A DNA stretch of 61,999 bases, taken from Micrococcus sp. Its GTDB lineage: Bacteria; Actinomycetota; Actinomycetes; Actinomycetales; Micrococcaceae. The notes beneath the pieces were generated by a model. The model was not told the DNA's origin. It ran no database searches and was given only the letters and a program-made list of their open reading frames with translations. The stretch spans positions 1-61,999 of the forward strand of contig JASBVO010000017.1 of assembly GCA_029961105.1 (NCBI GenBank). The letters are read 5' to 3'. The position numbers and the translations under genes are program-made. Shown here piece by piece: positions 52,264-60,334 of this stretch; position 1 is the stretch's first letter, and the number at the start of each line of letters is the position of its first letter.

Positions 52264-54135
52264 ATGTGTGGAATCGTTGGCTACATCGGCCTGCCCTCTC
52301 ATCTGGACCAGCACTCCGCCCTGGATGTGCTTATGGAAGGCCTAAAGCGCCTGGAGTACCGCGGCTATGATTCCGCGGGTATAGCCGTCGTCAATGGCAG
52401 CGGGATTGAACACCGTAAGAAGGCCGGCAAGCTCGCCAATCTCGTCACGGAGCTTGAAGAGCGTCCCGTCCCCAAGTCCTCGATCGGCATCGGCCATACC
52501 CGGTGGGCCACCCACGGCGGCCCCACCGACCTCAACGCCCACCCGCACCTGGCCGACAATGACCGGCTGTCCGTGATCCACAACGGCATCATCGAGAACT
52601 ACGCCGAACTGAAGAGGGCGCTGCTGGCCCACGGCGTCACCTTCCGCTCGGAGACCGACACCGAGGTGGCCGCCGCCCTAATTGGCCACATCTACCACAC
52701 CGACGGTGGCCAGGACCTGACGAAGTCCATGCAACTGGCCAGCCAGCGCCTCGAGGGGGCCTTCACCCTGCTCGCCGTGCACGCCGACCACCCGGACCGC
52801 GTGGTCGCCTCCCGCAAGAACTCCCCGCTGGTCGTGGGCCTCGGTGAGGGCGAGAACTTCCTCGGCTCGGACGTCTCCGGCTTCATCGACTTCACCCGCA
52901 AGGCCGTGGAGCTGGAACAGGATCAGGTCGTCACCATCACCGCCGACTCGGTGGAGATCACCGACTTCTACGGCAACCCCGCCCAGGGCAAGGAGTTCAC
53001 CGTGGACTGGGATGCCTCCGCTGCAGAGAAGGGCGGTTACGCCACCTTCATGGAGAAGGAGATCAACGACCAGCCCGCCGCCGTGGCCGACACCTTGCTG
53101 GGCCGCAGCGATGCGACCGGCCGTCTGATCCTGGACGAACTGCGTATCGACGAGGAGGACCTGAAAAAAGTTAACAAGATCATCGTCCTGGCCTGCGGCA
53201 CCTCGTCCTACGCCGGCATGGTGGCCAAGTACGCGATCGAGCACTGGTGCCGTATCCCCGTCGAGGTCGAGCTCTCGCACGAATTCCGCTACCGCGACCC
53301 GATCATCGGCCCGAAGACGCTGGTGGTTTCGATCTCCCAGTCGGGCGAGACCATGGACACCCTGATGGCCGTCCGCTACGCCAAGGAGCAGGGTGCCCGC
53401 ACGGTGTCCATCTGCAACACCAACGGCTCGACCATCCCGCGCGAGTCTGACGCCGTGCTCTACACGCACGCCGGCCCCGAGATCGCCGTGGCCTCCACTA
53501 AGGCCTTCCTGGCACAGATCACCGCCGCCTACCTGCTGGGCCTGTACCTGGCGCAGCTGAACAGGAAGTTGTACACCCAGCAGATCAAGGACATCCTCGC
53601 CGACCTCGCTGAGATCCCGGCCAAGGTCCAGCAGATCCTGGACAACGCCGATCAGATCAAGGACCTGGCCCGCGCCATGGCCGAGTCCAGCTCGGTGCTC
53701 TTCCTGGGCCGCAATGTCGGCTACCCCGTGGCCCTCGAGGGTGCACTGAAGCTGAAGGAACTCGCCTACATCCACGCCGAGGGCTTCGCGGCCGGCGAGC
53801 TCAAGCACGGCCCGATCGCCCTGATCGACGAGGGCCAGCCCGTCTTCGTGGTGGTGCCCTCGCCAAAGGACCGTCACTCGCTGCACGCCAAGGTGGTGTC
53901 CAACATCCAGGAGGTCCGCGCGCGCGGCGCCAAGACGATCGTGGTGGCCGAAGCGGGGGACGAGGCTGTCCAGGAGTATGCCGAGCAGGTCTTCTATGTC
54001 CCCGAGACGCAGCCGCTGCTGATGCCGCTGCTGACGACCGTGCCGCTGCAGATCTTCGCCTGCGAGCTGGCCACGGCCAAGGGTTACGACGTGGACCAGC
54101 CGCGCAACCTCGCCAAGTCCGTCACCGTCGAGTGA
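52264..54135 (+). CDS. glmS: Glutamine-fructose-6-phosphate aminotransferase (isomerizing)
   Basis: GlmS makes glucosamine-6-phosphate from fructose-6-phosphate and glutamine, the entry to UDP-GlcNAc. The 623-residue product begins MCGIVGYIG with the nucleophile Cys2 of the glutaminase domain (about 1-220). Two SIS sugar-isomerase domains follow (VVSISQSGETMDTLMAVRYA near 355-375; FAAGELKHGPIALID near 508-522). The end ...NLAKSVTVE is universal. No ribosome binding site is visible. It sits between two groups of polysaccharide genes for which it supplies precursor. Confidence 0.97.
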   Translation: MCGIVGYIGLPSHLDQHSALDVLMEGLKRLEYRGYDSAGIAVVNGSGIEHRKKAGKLANLVTELEERPVPKSSIGIGHTRWATHGGPTDLNAHPHLADNDRLSVIHNGIIENYAELKRALLAHGVTFRSETDTEVAAALIGHIYHTDGGQDLTKSMQLASQRLEGAFTLLAVHADHPDRVVASRKNSPLVVGLGEGENFLGSDVSGFIDFTRKAVELEQDQVVTITADSVEITDFYGNPAQGKEFTVDWDASAAEKGGYATFMEKEINDQPAAVADTLLGRSDATGRLILDELRIDEEDLKKVNKIIVLACGTSSYAGMVAKYAIEHWCRIPVEVELSHEFRYRDPIIGPKTLVVSISQSGETMDTLMAVRYAKEQGARTVSICNTNGSTIPRESDAVLYTHAGPEIAVASTKAFLAQITAAYLLGLYLAQLNRKLYTQQIKDILADLAEIPAKVQQILDNADQIKDLARAMAESSSVLFLGRNVGYPVALEGALKLKELAYIHAEGFAAGELKHGPIALIDEGQPVFVVVPSPKDRHSLHAKVVSNIQEVRARGAKTIVVAEAGDEAVQEYAEQVFYVPETQPLLMPLLTTVPLQIFACELATAKGYDVDQPRNLAKSVTVE

Positions 54136-54181
54136 CGCGCTAAGTGGGTTTGGCCCTGACTTAAGACGTCATATGAAGTTC

Positions 54182-54216
54182 ACCGAACGGTCTCCATGGG
54201 GACCGTTCGGTCTATT
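54182..54216 (+). terminator. Intrinsic terminator of glmS
   Basis: ACCGAACGGTC (54182-54192) pairs perfectly with GACCGTTCGGT (54201-54211) around an 8-nt loop, followed by CTATTTG. It lies 47 nt after the glmS stop. Confidence 0.85.
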
Positions 54217-54411
54217 TGTGCTGGTCAGACTGGAGTACGGAACGACTTGGCCAGCACTATGTGAGTCGAGGTGTCAGGAGCAACGAAAGCACAGGAGTAC
54301 GCTTAAGGCTGCTCCTGTCGCATTGGCCCCGTGTATTCGGGCAGTGGGCAGAATGAGGAATGACATCGGGCTGAGGGGTTCGAGTCGAATCCACGCACCT
54401 TGGGGGGTCAT

Positions 54412-56202
54412 GTGAATCGCAGTAGTCGCACGCGCCGGGCACGCTTCATGTTTCTGGGTGTTGACCTCTTCAGTTGGCTGGTGGCTGTTCCCGTGGCGGC
54501 ATGGCTGCGGTATGAGTTCGCCATCGAGCCGCTTGTGTGGGGCGGCCTTCTTGGCTTCGCGCTGATGGCCATGGTGCTGCAGACCGCGGCAGGCTTTGTC
54601 ATCGGCATTTACCGTGGACGGCACCCTTTCGGCACCTTTGCCGAGGTGCGCGCCCTGGCCTACGTCGTCGTCCTTGTCGGTGCCCTGACATCGTTGTTGG
54701 CATTCGCGCTCGGGCCGCAGTGGGGCGTACCTCGAAGCATCGCTGTGATTGCCACTCCTATGGTGTTGATCTGTATGCTCGGCGCCCGTTACCTGCTCCG
54801 ATTGGCCAGGGAGCGCCGAAGTGGACCGGGGCTGAACGCAATCAAGACCATCATCTACGGGGCGGGGTACCTCGGAGAAACTGTCATTCGGCGTATGCAG
54901 ACGGATCCGGACTCGCAGTACCGTCCGGTGGCGTTGCTGGATGATGATCCTCAGCTATCCAACCTGGAGATCCGCGGGGTCCGTGTCATGGGTGGGTTCC
55001 ATGACATTGTCAAAGTTGCTGAATCGACTGGAGCCAAAGTCTTGGTCATCGCGATCGGGCGCGCCGACTCCACTCTGGTGCGGAACATCTCCGACGCCGC
55101 AGACGAAACCGGCCTGAAGGTCCGTGTCCTGCCCTTGCTGGAGAACATCCTGGAAGGGCAGACAAAGCTGTCCGACCTGCGCGACATCTCGATCGAGGAT
55201 CTGATCGGAAGACATCCCGTGGACACCGAGGTCGAATCCATCGCCGACTACATCGCCGGCAAGCGCGTCTTGGTGACCGGAGCCGGCGGATCGATCGGTT
55301 CGGAGCTGTGCCGGCAGATCTCAAAGTTCGCGCCGACTGAACTGATCATGCTGGATCGGGACGAGACCGGTTTGCAAATGGCTCAGTTGGGAACCGTGGG
55401 CCACGGCCTGCTCCACACTCGCGACGTCGTACTGGCCGACATCCGTGAACCTGATGCTCTGGAGCGCATTTTCCAGGAGCGCAAGCCCCAGGTCGTTTAC
55501 CACGCAGCGGCCCTGAAGCACCTGCCGATGTTGGAGCAGTATCCGGAGGAGGCGTGGAAGACCAATGTCCTGGGCACCCTGAACGTCCTTCAGGCGGCCC
55601 GAAACGCCGATGTAGAAACCTTCATCAACATCAGCACGGACAAGGCAGCCAACCCGACCAGCGTGCTGGGGCACTCCAAGCGTGTGGCGGAGAAGCTGAC
55701 CGCGTGGATGGGACAGGAGACCGGCCGACCGTACCTTTCAGTGCGCTTCGGCAATGTCATTGGGAGCCGAGGTTCCATGCTGCCGACGTTCCGCTCCTTG
55801 ATCGAGAAGGGCGGACCCCTGACAGTGACCCATCCGGACGTCACCCGCTATTTCATGACTATTCCAGAAGCGTGTCAGCTGGTGGTCCAAGCCGGCGCCA
55901 TCGGCGCTGCGGGTGAAGTCTTGATCCTCGACATGGGCGAACCCGTCAAGATCCTGGACATCGCCGAGCGGATGATTGAGATGTCTGGTAAGGACATCGA
56001 GATCACGTTCACCGGCCTTCGAGAGGGTGAGAAGCTGCACGAAGAACTCGTCGGCCTCGGCGAAGGTGACGAACGTCCGTTCCACCCCAAAATCTCCCAC
56101 GCGCTCGTCAGCACGCTCGCCCCGCTAGACATGGACAAGAGCGTGTGGCTGAAACGGTGCGGCAAGGTGGACGAAGAAGCAGGAGCACATCATGTCCAGT
56201 GA
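54412..56202 (+). CDS. CapD/PglF/WbpM-type UDP-sugar 4,6-dehydratase (polysaccharide biosynthesis protein)
   Basis: This 596-residue membrane protein has four N-terminal transmembrane helices (about 10-130), a CoA-binding-like domain (IIYGAGYLGETVIRRM near 145-160) and a cytosolic extended SDR domain. The SDR domain has VTGAGGSIGSELCRQ near 285-300, VYHAAALKHLPMLE and STDKAANPTSVLGHSKRVAE, where the usual YxxxK is altered as in this family. It likely makes UDP-4-keto-6-deoxy-HexNAc from UDP-GlcNAc. GTG 54412 follows GGGGGG; a TTG four codons upstream is possible. It overlaps the next gene by 11 nt. Confidence 0.9.
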   Translation: MNRSSRTRRARFMFLGVDLFSWLVAVPVAAWLRYEFAIEPLVWGGLLGFALMAMVLQTAAGFVIGIYRGRHPFGTFAEVRALAYVVVLVGALTSLLAFALGPQWGVPRSIAVIATPMVLICMLGARYLLRLARERRSGPGLNAIKTIIYGAGYLGETVIRRMQTDPDSQYRPVALLDDDPQLSNLEIRGVRVMGGFHDIVKVAESTGAKVLVIAIGRADSTLVRNISDAADETGLKVRVLPLLENILEGQTKLSDLRDISIEDLIGRHPVDTEVESIADYIAGKRVLVTGAGGSIGSELCRQISKFAPTELIMLDRDETGLQMAQLGTVGHGLLHTRDVVLADIREPDALERIFQERKPQVVYHAAALKHLPMLEQYPEEAWKTNVLGTLNVLQAARNADVETFINISTDKAANPTSVLGHSKRVAEKLTAWMGQETGRPYLSVRFGNVIGSRGSMLPTFRSLIEKGGPLTVTHPDVTRYFMTIPEACQLVVQAGAIGAAGEVLILDMGEPVKILDIAERMIEMSGKDIEITFTGLREGEKLHEELVGLGEGDERPFHPKISHALVSTLAPLDMDKSVWLKRCGKVDEEAGAHHVQ

Positions 56203-57322
56203 TCGAATTCTCATGTCCAAGCCGGACGTCGGTGAACTCGAGGAACAGTACGTCGTCGCCGCTCTCCGTTCAGGGTGGATTGCGCCGCTGGGTCCTGACG
56301 TGGACGCCTTTGAGTCGGAGATCAAGGAACGCATCGGGGTCAACCACGCTGTCGCGCTGGCTTCCGGCACCGCGGCCCTCCACCTGGGACTGCTCGCGCT
56401 GGGAGTCGGCCAGGGTGACATCGTCGTGACGTCGACCATGACGTTCGCCGCCACCGCTAATGCCATCGTGTACACGGGTGCCACTCCGTTCTTCGTGGAC
56501 TCCGATTCGGTAACCGGTAACATGGACCCGGACCTTCTGGACCAGGCCCTCGGTGAGTTGCAGCGTGCCGGCACCCCCGCAGCCGCGGTGGTCCCGGTCG
56601 ACCTGCTGGGCAAGGCCGCTGACTACTCGAGGATCGAGCCGATTTGCGCGGCCTACGGAGTGCCCCTGTTCTGTGACGCGGCAGAATCATTGGGCGCCGC
56701 CCATCGCGGAAAGCCCGCAGGCTCCTTTGGCCGCGCGGGCATCTTCTCGTTTAACGGCAACAAAATCATGACAACCTCCGGCGGCGGCATGCTCGTGACC
56801 GACGATGAGGAACTAGCGCAACATGTCCGCTACCTCTCCACGCAGGCGCGACAACCTGTGGTGCATTACGAGCATACTGATATCGGGTACAACTACCGCA
56901 TGAGCAACCTCTTGGCTGCCTTAGGAAGGGCGCAGCTCGCTCGCCTCAATAGCATGATCCAGAGACGTCGGCTATGGAGAGACGAGTATCGGAACTTCTT
57001 TTCTTCTGTCCCAGGGATCGAGATATTCGGCGGACCTGACGACTCGGAGGACAACTATTGGCTGTCTTCCATATTGATTGATCCGGAAAAGTCCAAAGTA
57101 ACCGCATTGAAACTCCGGTCAATAATGGACCGCGAAAACATTGAAACAAGGCCCCTATGGAAGCCTATGCATCTACAACCCGTGTTCGCGAACGCTCCGA
57201 GAATTACCAATGAAGTATCCGAATGTCTGTTCGACAACGGTTTGACCCTGCCGAGTGGATCGTCGATGCCGGAAGCACACATGCATCGAGTGCTTATGGC
57301 TCTAGAGTGCGCAGTAGGGTGA
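56192..57322 (+). CDS. DegT/DnrJ/EryC1 sugar aminotransferase (PglE-like)
   Basis: This 376-residue PLP enzyme aminates keto-sugar nucleotides. The PLP-binding lysine is K191 in SFNGNKIMTTSGGG. ASGTAALHLGLLALG (phosphate site), FCDAAESLGA and YRMSNLLAALGRAQL are further signatures. It overlaps the dehydratase by 11 nt, so the pair likely forms a 4-amino-4,6-dideoxy sugar, as PglF-PglE do. Third-position GC drops in the last third (after about 56900), which may mark a recombination border inside the gene. Confidence 0.93.
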   Translation: MSSDRILMSKPDVGELEEQYVVAALRSGWIAPLGPDVDAFESEIKERIGVNHAVALASGTAALHLGLLALGVGQGDIVVTSTMTFAATANAIVYTGATPFFVDSDSVTGNMDPDLLDQALGELQRAGTPAAAVVPVDLLGKAADYSRIEPICAAYGVPLFCDAAESLGAAHRGKPAGSFGRAGIFSFNGNKIMTTSGGGMLVTDDEELAQHVRYLSTQARQPVVHYEHTDIGYNYRMSNLLAALGRAQLARLNSMIQRRRLWRDEYRNFFSSVPGIEIFGGPDDSEDNYWLSSILIDPEKSKVTALKLRSIMDRENIETRPLWKPMHLQPVFANAPRITNEVSECLFDNGLTLPSGSSMPEAHMHRVLMALECAVG

Positions 57323-57505
57323 CAGCCAGCTGTCTGGGTGATTCGGACACCATTAGACGTTCTTGAATAACCCAACAGAGGCCTTGAGAGGAAATGTATC
57401 GTGGTCGACTGGTTAGTCGTACTGAAGAACCATCACTCGAGGGTCTATTTCTGATACACCGGGCTGAGTACCTCAAAAAAGTTTTGAAAAGGGCTGGATA
57501 CACCA

Positions 57506-58534
57506 ATGAACATTCTTGTCACGGGCGGTGCTGGTTACATCGGATCCCACACGTGTCTCCGCCTGATAGAAAAAGGCCATCAAGTATCTGTTCTTGACAA
57601 TCTCTGTAATTCAAGCCATGAGCCCCTCAGGCGAGTGGAACTTATGACTAATAGTCAGATACCTGTGTTTATTGGTGACGTGAGAGATGCTGATACGGTA
57701 GCATCCGTTCTGCGAGACGGCCAATTTGACTCCATCATTCACTTTGCCGGCCTTAAGTCAGTCAGTGAGTCATTCGATAAACCAACTGAGTACCATGACG
57801 TAAACTGCATCGGGACTCTTACCGTGGCGCGCACAGCGGTGCAACTGGGCATTAAGCGCCTCGTTTTTAGTTCCTCGGCCACCGTATACGGCAATCAAGA
57901 CACCATGCCAATTCCAGAAAATGCTCCAACAGCGCCTACAAGCCCGTATGGTGAAAGCAAGCTTGCCGCTGAGAGGGTATTATGTGGGCTTCAGGATGAG
58001 TGTTCATCGTTTTCCATAGCAAATTTGAGGTACTTCAATCCTGTTGGGGCGCATGAGAGTGGCCGACTTGGCGAAGATCCTCGCGGAGTTCCAGCCAACC
58101 TGATGCCGTTTCTAGCACGTGTGGCGGCGGGTGTGTATAGGGAACTGCTCATCTATGGCAACGACTATCCGACGGTTGATGGCACCGGGGTTCGAGACTA
58201 TATCCACGTTGTCGACTTAGCTGACGCCCATGTTGCAGCGTTAAGCGCCCTGCAGAAACGCCCACGACGTATTACTTGGAACGTTGGGCGCGGGGTCGGC
58301 ATATCGGTGGCACAGATTGTGAGTGCTTTCGAGCGGACGACGGGCATCAATGTGCCCTGCCGGGTCGCCCATCGGCGAGAGGGAGACATTGCTGAGAGCT
58401 ATGCTGATGTCACGCGAATCACGGAAGAATCTGAGTGGCGCCCGCATAAGGATTTGGATTCCATGGTGCGAGATTTATGGCGATGGCAGTCCTTAAATCC
58501 ACATGGATACTCAGGAGCGTCCACGCCTACCTAA
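57506..58534 (+). CDS. galE: UDP-glucose 4-epimerase
   Basis: GalE interconverts UDP-glucose and UDP-galactose, or the N-acetyl forms. The 342-residue protein has NAD motif TGGAGYIGSH at 6-15, the serine in VFSSSATVYG, the catalytic Y148 and K152 in SPYGESK, and YFNPVGAH. Length is normal. Base composition is clearly poorer in GC than the ribosomal region, pointing to a transferred segment. It stands 183 nt after the aminotransferase and is probably part of the same polysaccharide transcription unit or a second one. Confidence 0.92.
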   Translation: MNILVTGGAGYIGSHTCLRLIEKGHQVSVLDNLCNSSHEPLRRVELMTNSQIPVFIGDVRDADTVASVLRDGQFDSIIHFAGLKSVSESFDKPTEYHDVNCIGTLTVARTAVQLGIKRLVFSSSATVYGNQDTMPIPENAPTAPTSPYGESKLAAERVLCGLQDECSSFSIANLRYFNPVGAHESGRLGEDPRGVPANLMPFLARVAAGVYRELLIYGNDYPTVDGTGVRDYIHVVDLADAHVAALSALQKRPRRITWNVGRGVGISVAQIVSAFERTTGINVPCRVAHRREGDIAESYADVTRITEESEWRPHKDLDSMVRDLWRWQSLNPHGYSGASTPT

Positions 58535-58551
58535 TAGCTGTTTCCCCGCTT

Positions 58552-58557
58552 TAGAAT
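58552..58557 (+). promoter_or_regulatory. -10 box upstream of the glycosyltransferase
   Basis: TAGAAT is one base from TATAAT. It precedes the TTG start by 18 nt. No clear -35 is visible. Confidence 0.4.
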
Positions 58558-58575
58558 GAGAATGGAACGCAGGTT

Positions 58576-59745
58576 TTGACAAAGACTGGTATAGTTCTAG
58601 CGGTCACCGATGATGCCACAACGGGCTTTTATCGCGGTTATCTCCGCCTCTTGAAGGATCGAGGGTATCGAGTAACGATAGCCTCTGACGGACGGAAGAC
58701 CCTTCATCAGTTTGCCGCCGAGCAAGGAGTGGATGCTAAGGCGATACCCATGGAAAGAAATCCATCGGTCTTAAAGGATTGTGTTTCCCTTGTCCGTTGG
58801 ATTGCCTACCTAAAAACAATAAGGCCGGAAGCGGTGATCGCGGCTACTCCCAAAGCATCACTTTTGGCCGTGACGGCCGCATGGTTGACGAGACGACCTG
58901 TAAGAATGTACCAGGTGTGGGGTCTGCGTCTCGAAACTGAAAAAGGGCCGCGGCGTCGTGTCCTTAGGGCGCTTGAGCGACTCACGGTCCGTCTTGCGAC
59001 TCACGTCGTCTGCAATAGTCCCAGCCTAGCCGAGTCCATGAAAACCAATGGCCTCATGGGAAAAAAGGTTCCCATAGTTCTCGGCAAGGGCTCATCGCAT
59101 GGCATCGACCTTGACCGGTTCAAGCGGGGCATTACGACAAGTGAAGTCCCAGCAAAGACCCAACAGTTCCTCGAGAAGCGCCCCGCCGCTATGGTGTTCG
59201 GCTTTATAGGGCGAATAAACCAAGACAAGGGTGTTGGTACTCTACTCGCCGCGATGGAAGTCCTGGAGCGCGAAAAGCTCCCAGGGGTGTGTATTTTAGT
59301 TGGTCCCATTGAGGACCCGTTGCTAGGCGAGCAGCTCGCGAGCTTAGCTCTGCCGTCTAACATTCATTATGCAGGCGCCACGGCGGATCCACGACCGTTT
59401 CTTGAGTGTTTCGACGTACTATGCCTACCTAGTCGAAGAGAAGGATTTCCGAATGCTGTCTTGGAAGCGGCCGCGATGGGCGTACCCGCGATTGTTACGG
59501 ACTCAACAGGAACCGTTGATTCGGTTGTCGATGGCAAGACAGGGCGAGTCGTACGTACTGACGACACCGAGGACCTCGCCGGAGCCATGGTCGAGGCAAT
59601 ACAAAATCCAGGGCGATGGAGCCGCTTCGGCGCACAGGCTAGATCTTGGGTAGAAAAGCATTTTAGCAGAGTAGAGATATGGAATTTGCAGGAAAGGCTG
59701 ATATCTGACGCCATCGCTTCGTCGTCGGACTGTAATGTCCAGTGA
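58576..59745 (+). CDS. Glycosyltransferase, GT4-like
   Basis: This 389-residue GT-B glycosyltransferase has an N-terminal acceptor domain (GFYRGYLRLLKDRGYRVTIAS early, then ATPKASLLAVTAAWL) and a C-terminal nucleotide-sugar domain. The latter has GRINQDKGVGTLLAAM near 212 and the EGFPNAVLEAAAMGVPAIVT signature near 293-312. It likely adds the second sugar to the lipid-linked intermediate, like PglA. The start is TTG, 18 nt after a good -10 box TAGAAT (58552-58557). GC content is low. Confidence 0.85.
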   Translation: MTKTGIVLAVTDDATTGFYRGYLRLLKDRGYRVTIASDGRKTLHQFAAEQGVDAKAIPMERNPSVLKDCVSLVRWIAYLKTIRPEAVIAATPKASLLAVTAAWLTRRPVRMYQVWGLRLETEKGPRRRVLRALERLTVRLATHVVCNSPSLAESMKTNGLMGKKVPIVLGKGSSHGIDLDRFKRGITTSEVPAKTQQFLEKRPAAMVFGFIGRINQDKGVGTLLAAMEVLEREKLPGVCILVGPIEDPLLGEQLASLALPSNIHYAGATADPRPFLECFDVLCLPSRREGFPNAVLEAAAMGVPAIVTDSTGTVDSVVDGKTGRVVRTDDTEDLAGAMVEAIQNPGRWSRFGAQARSWVEKHFSRVEIWNLQERLISDAIASSSDCNVQ

Positions 59746-59895
59746 AAATTGACCGGGCACGTGCTCTATTGGCTTGATCGGAAGAACCAAGACGGGCTGG
59801 AGCCCGGTTGTATGGTGTCCGGGTAATCGTCACTCACTTTGCTTCCGCTTCTGTTGGCTTGGATCCGCCCATGTTGTCGAAGGTGTCGTCTATGA

Positions 59896-60334
59896 CCCTA
59901 CTTGGCTCATGAATCGATGAATTGGGAGTTTTCGAGGTCGGTATCCGCGTGATTGCGGGGTTCTTGGTCGGTGACTAGGGCAGTAGCCGGGGTGGTTCTA
60001 GGCTTGAGGCGTGTACATCCAGCGGGTGAAGACCAGCTCCGGGGCCACGGCGGTGCAGATCGCGCAGAAGCGCCACGGCAAGAGGCAGATCCTCGAGCAT
60101 CTCGGCTCGGCCCATGACGAGTTGACCCTGGCCGCGCTGGAGCAGGTCGTCCGCCAGAAGATTCAGGTCGGCCAGCTGGCCTTCGACCTTGATCTGCACA
60201 CCGACGACACCAAGACGGCGCCTGCCAAGGGGCCCCCGCCGGTGGTGGGCTGGGGCTGCACGGCAGCCTGGCAGATAGCTTGAGTTGGTATGGGTAGTCC
60301 GGGTTGTTGGTACTGCCGTTCCGGGTAGTTGGAA
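59896..60334 (+). mobile_element. Decayed left end of an IS1634-like element
   Basis: Sequence from a degenerate left inverted repeat (CCCTACTTGGCTCAT at 59896) to about 60270 is homologous over its length to the left end of the element that begins at 60335, including the non-coding lead and transposase start. It lacks the rest of the transposase and a right end, so it is an older, truncated relative. Confidence 0.8.
60011..60283 (+). pseudogene. Truncated, frameshifted transposase fragment
   Basis: The frame starts GTG at 60011, behind a TAGGCT box 6 nt upstream, and encodes about 75 residues matching the N-terminus of the intact transposase at 60450 (YIQRVKTSSGATAVQ, GSAHDELTLAALEQV). Near 60225-60245 the frame shifts: the GGGLGLHG continuation is found in another frame. 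Homology then ends near 60270. About 85 percent of the protein is missing. Confidence 0.85.
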
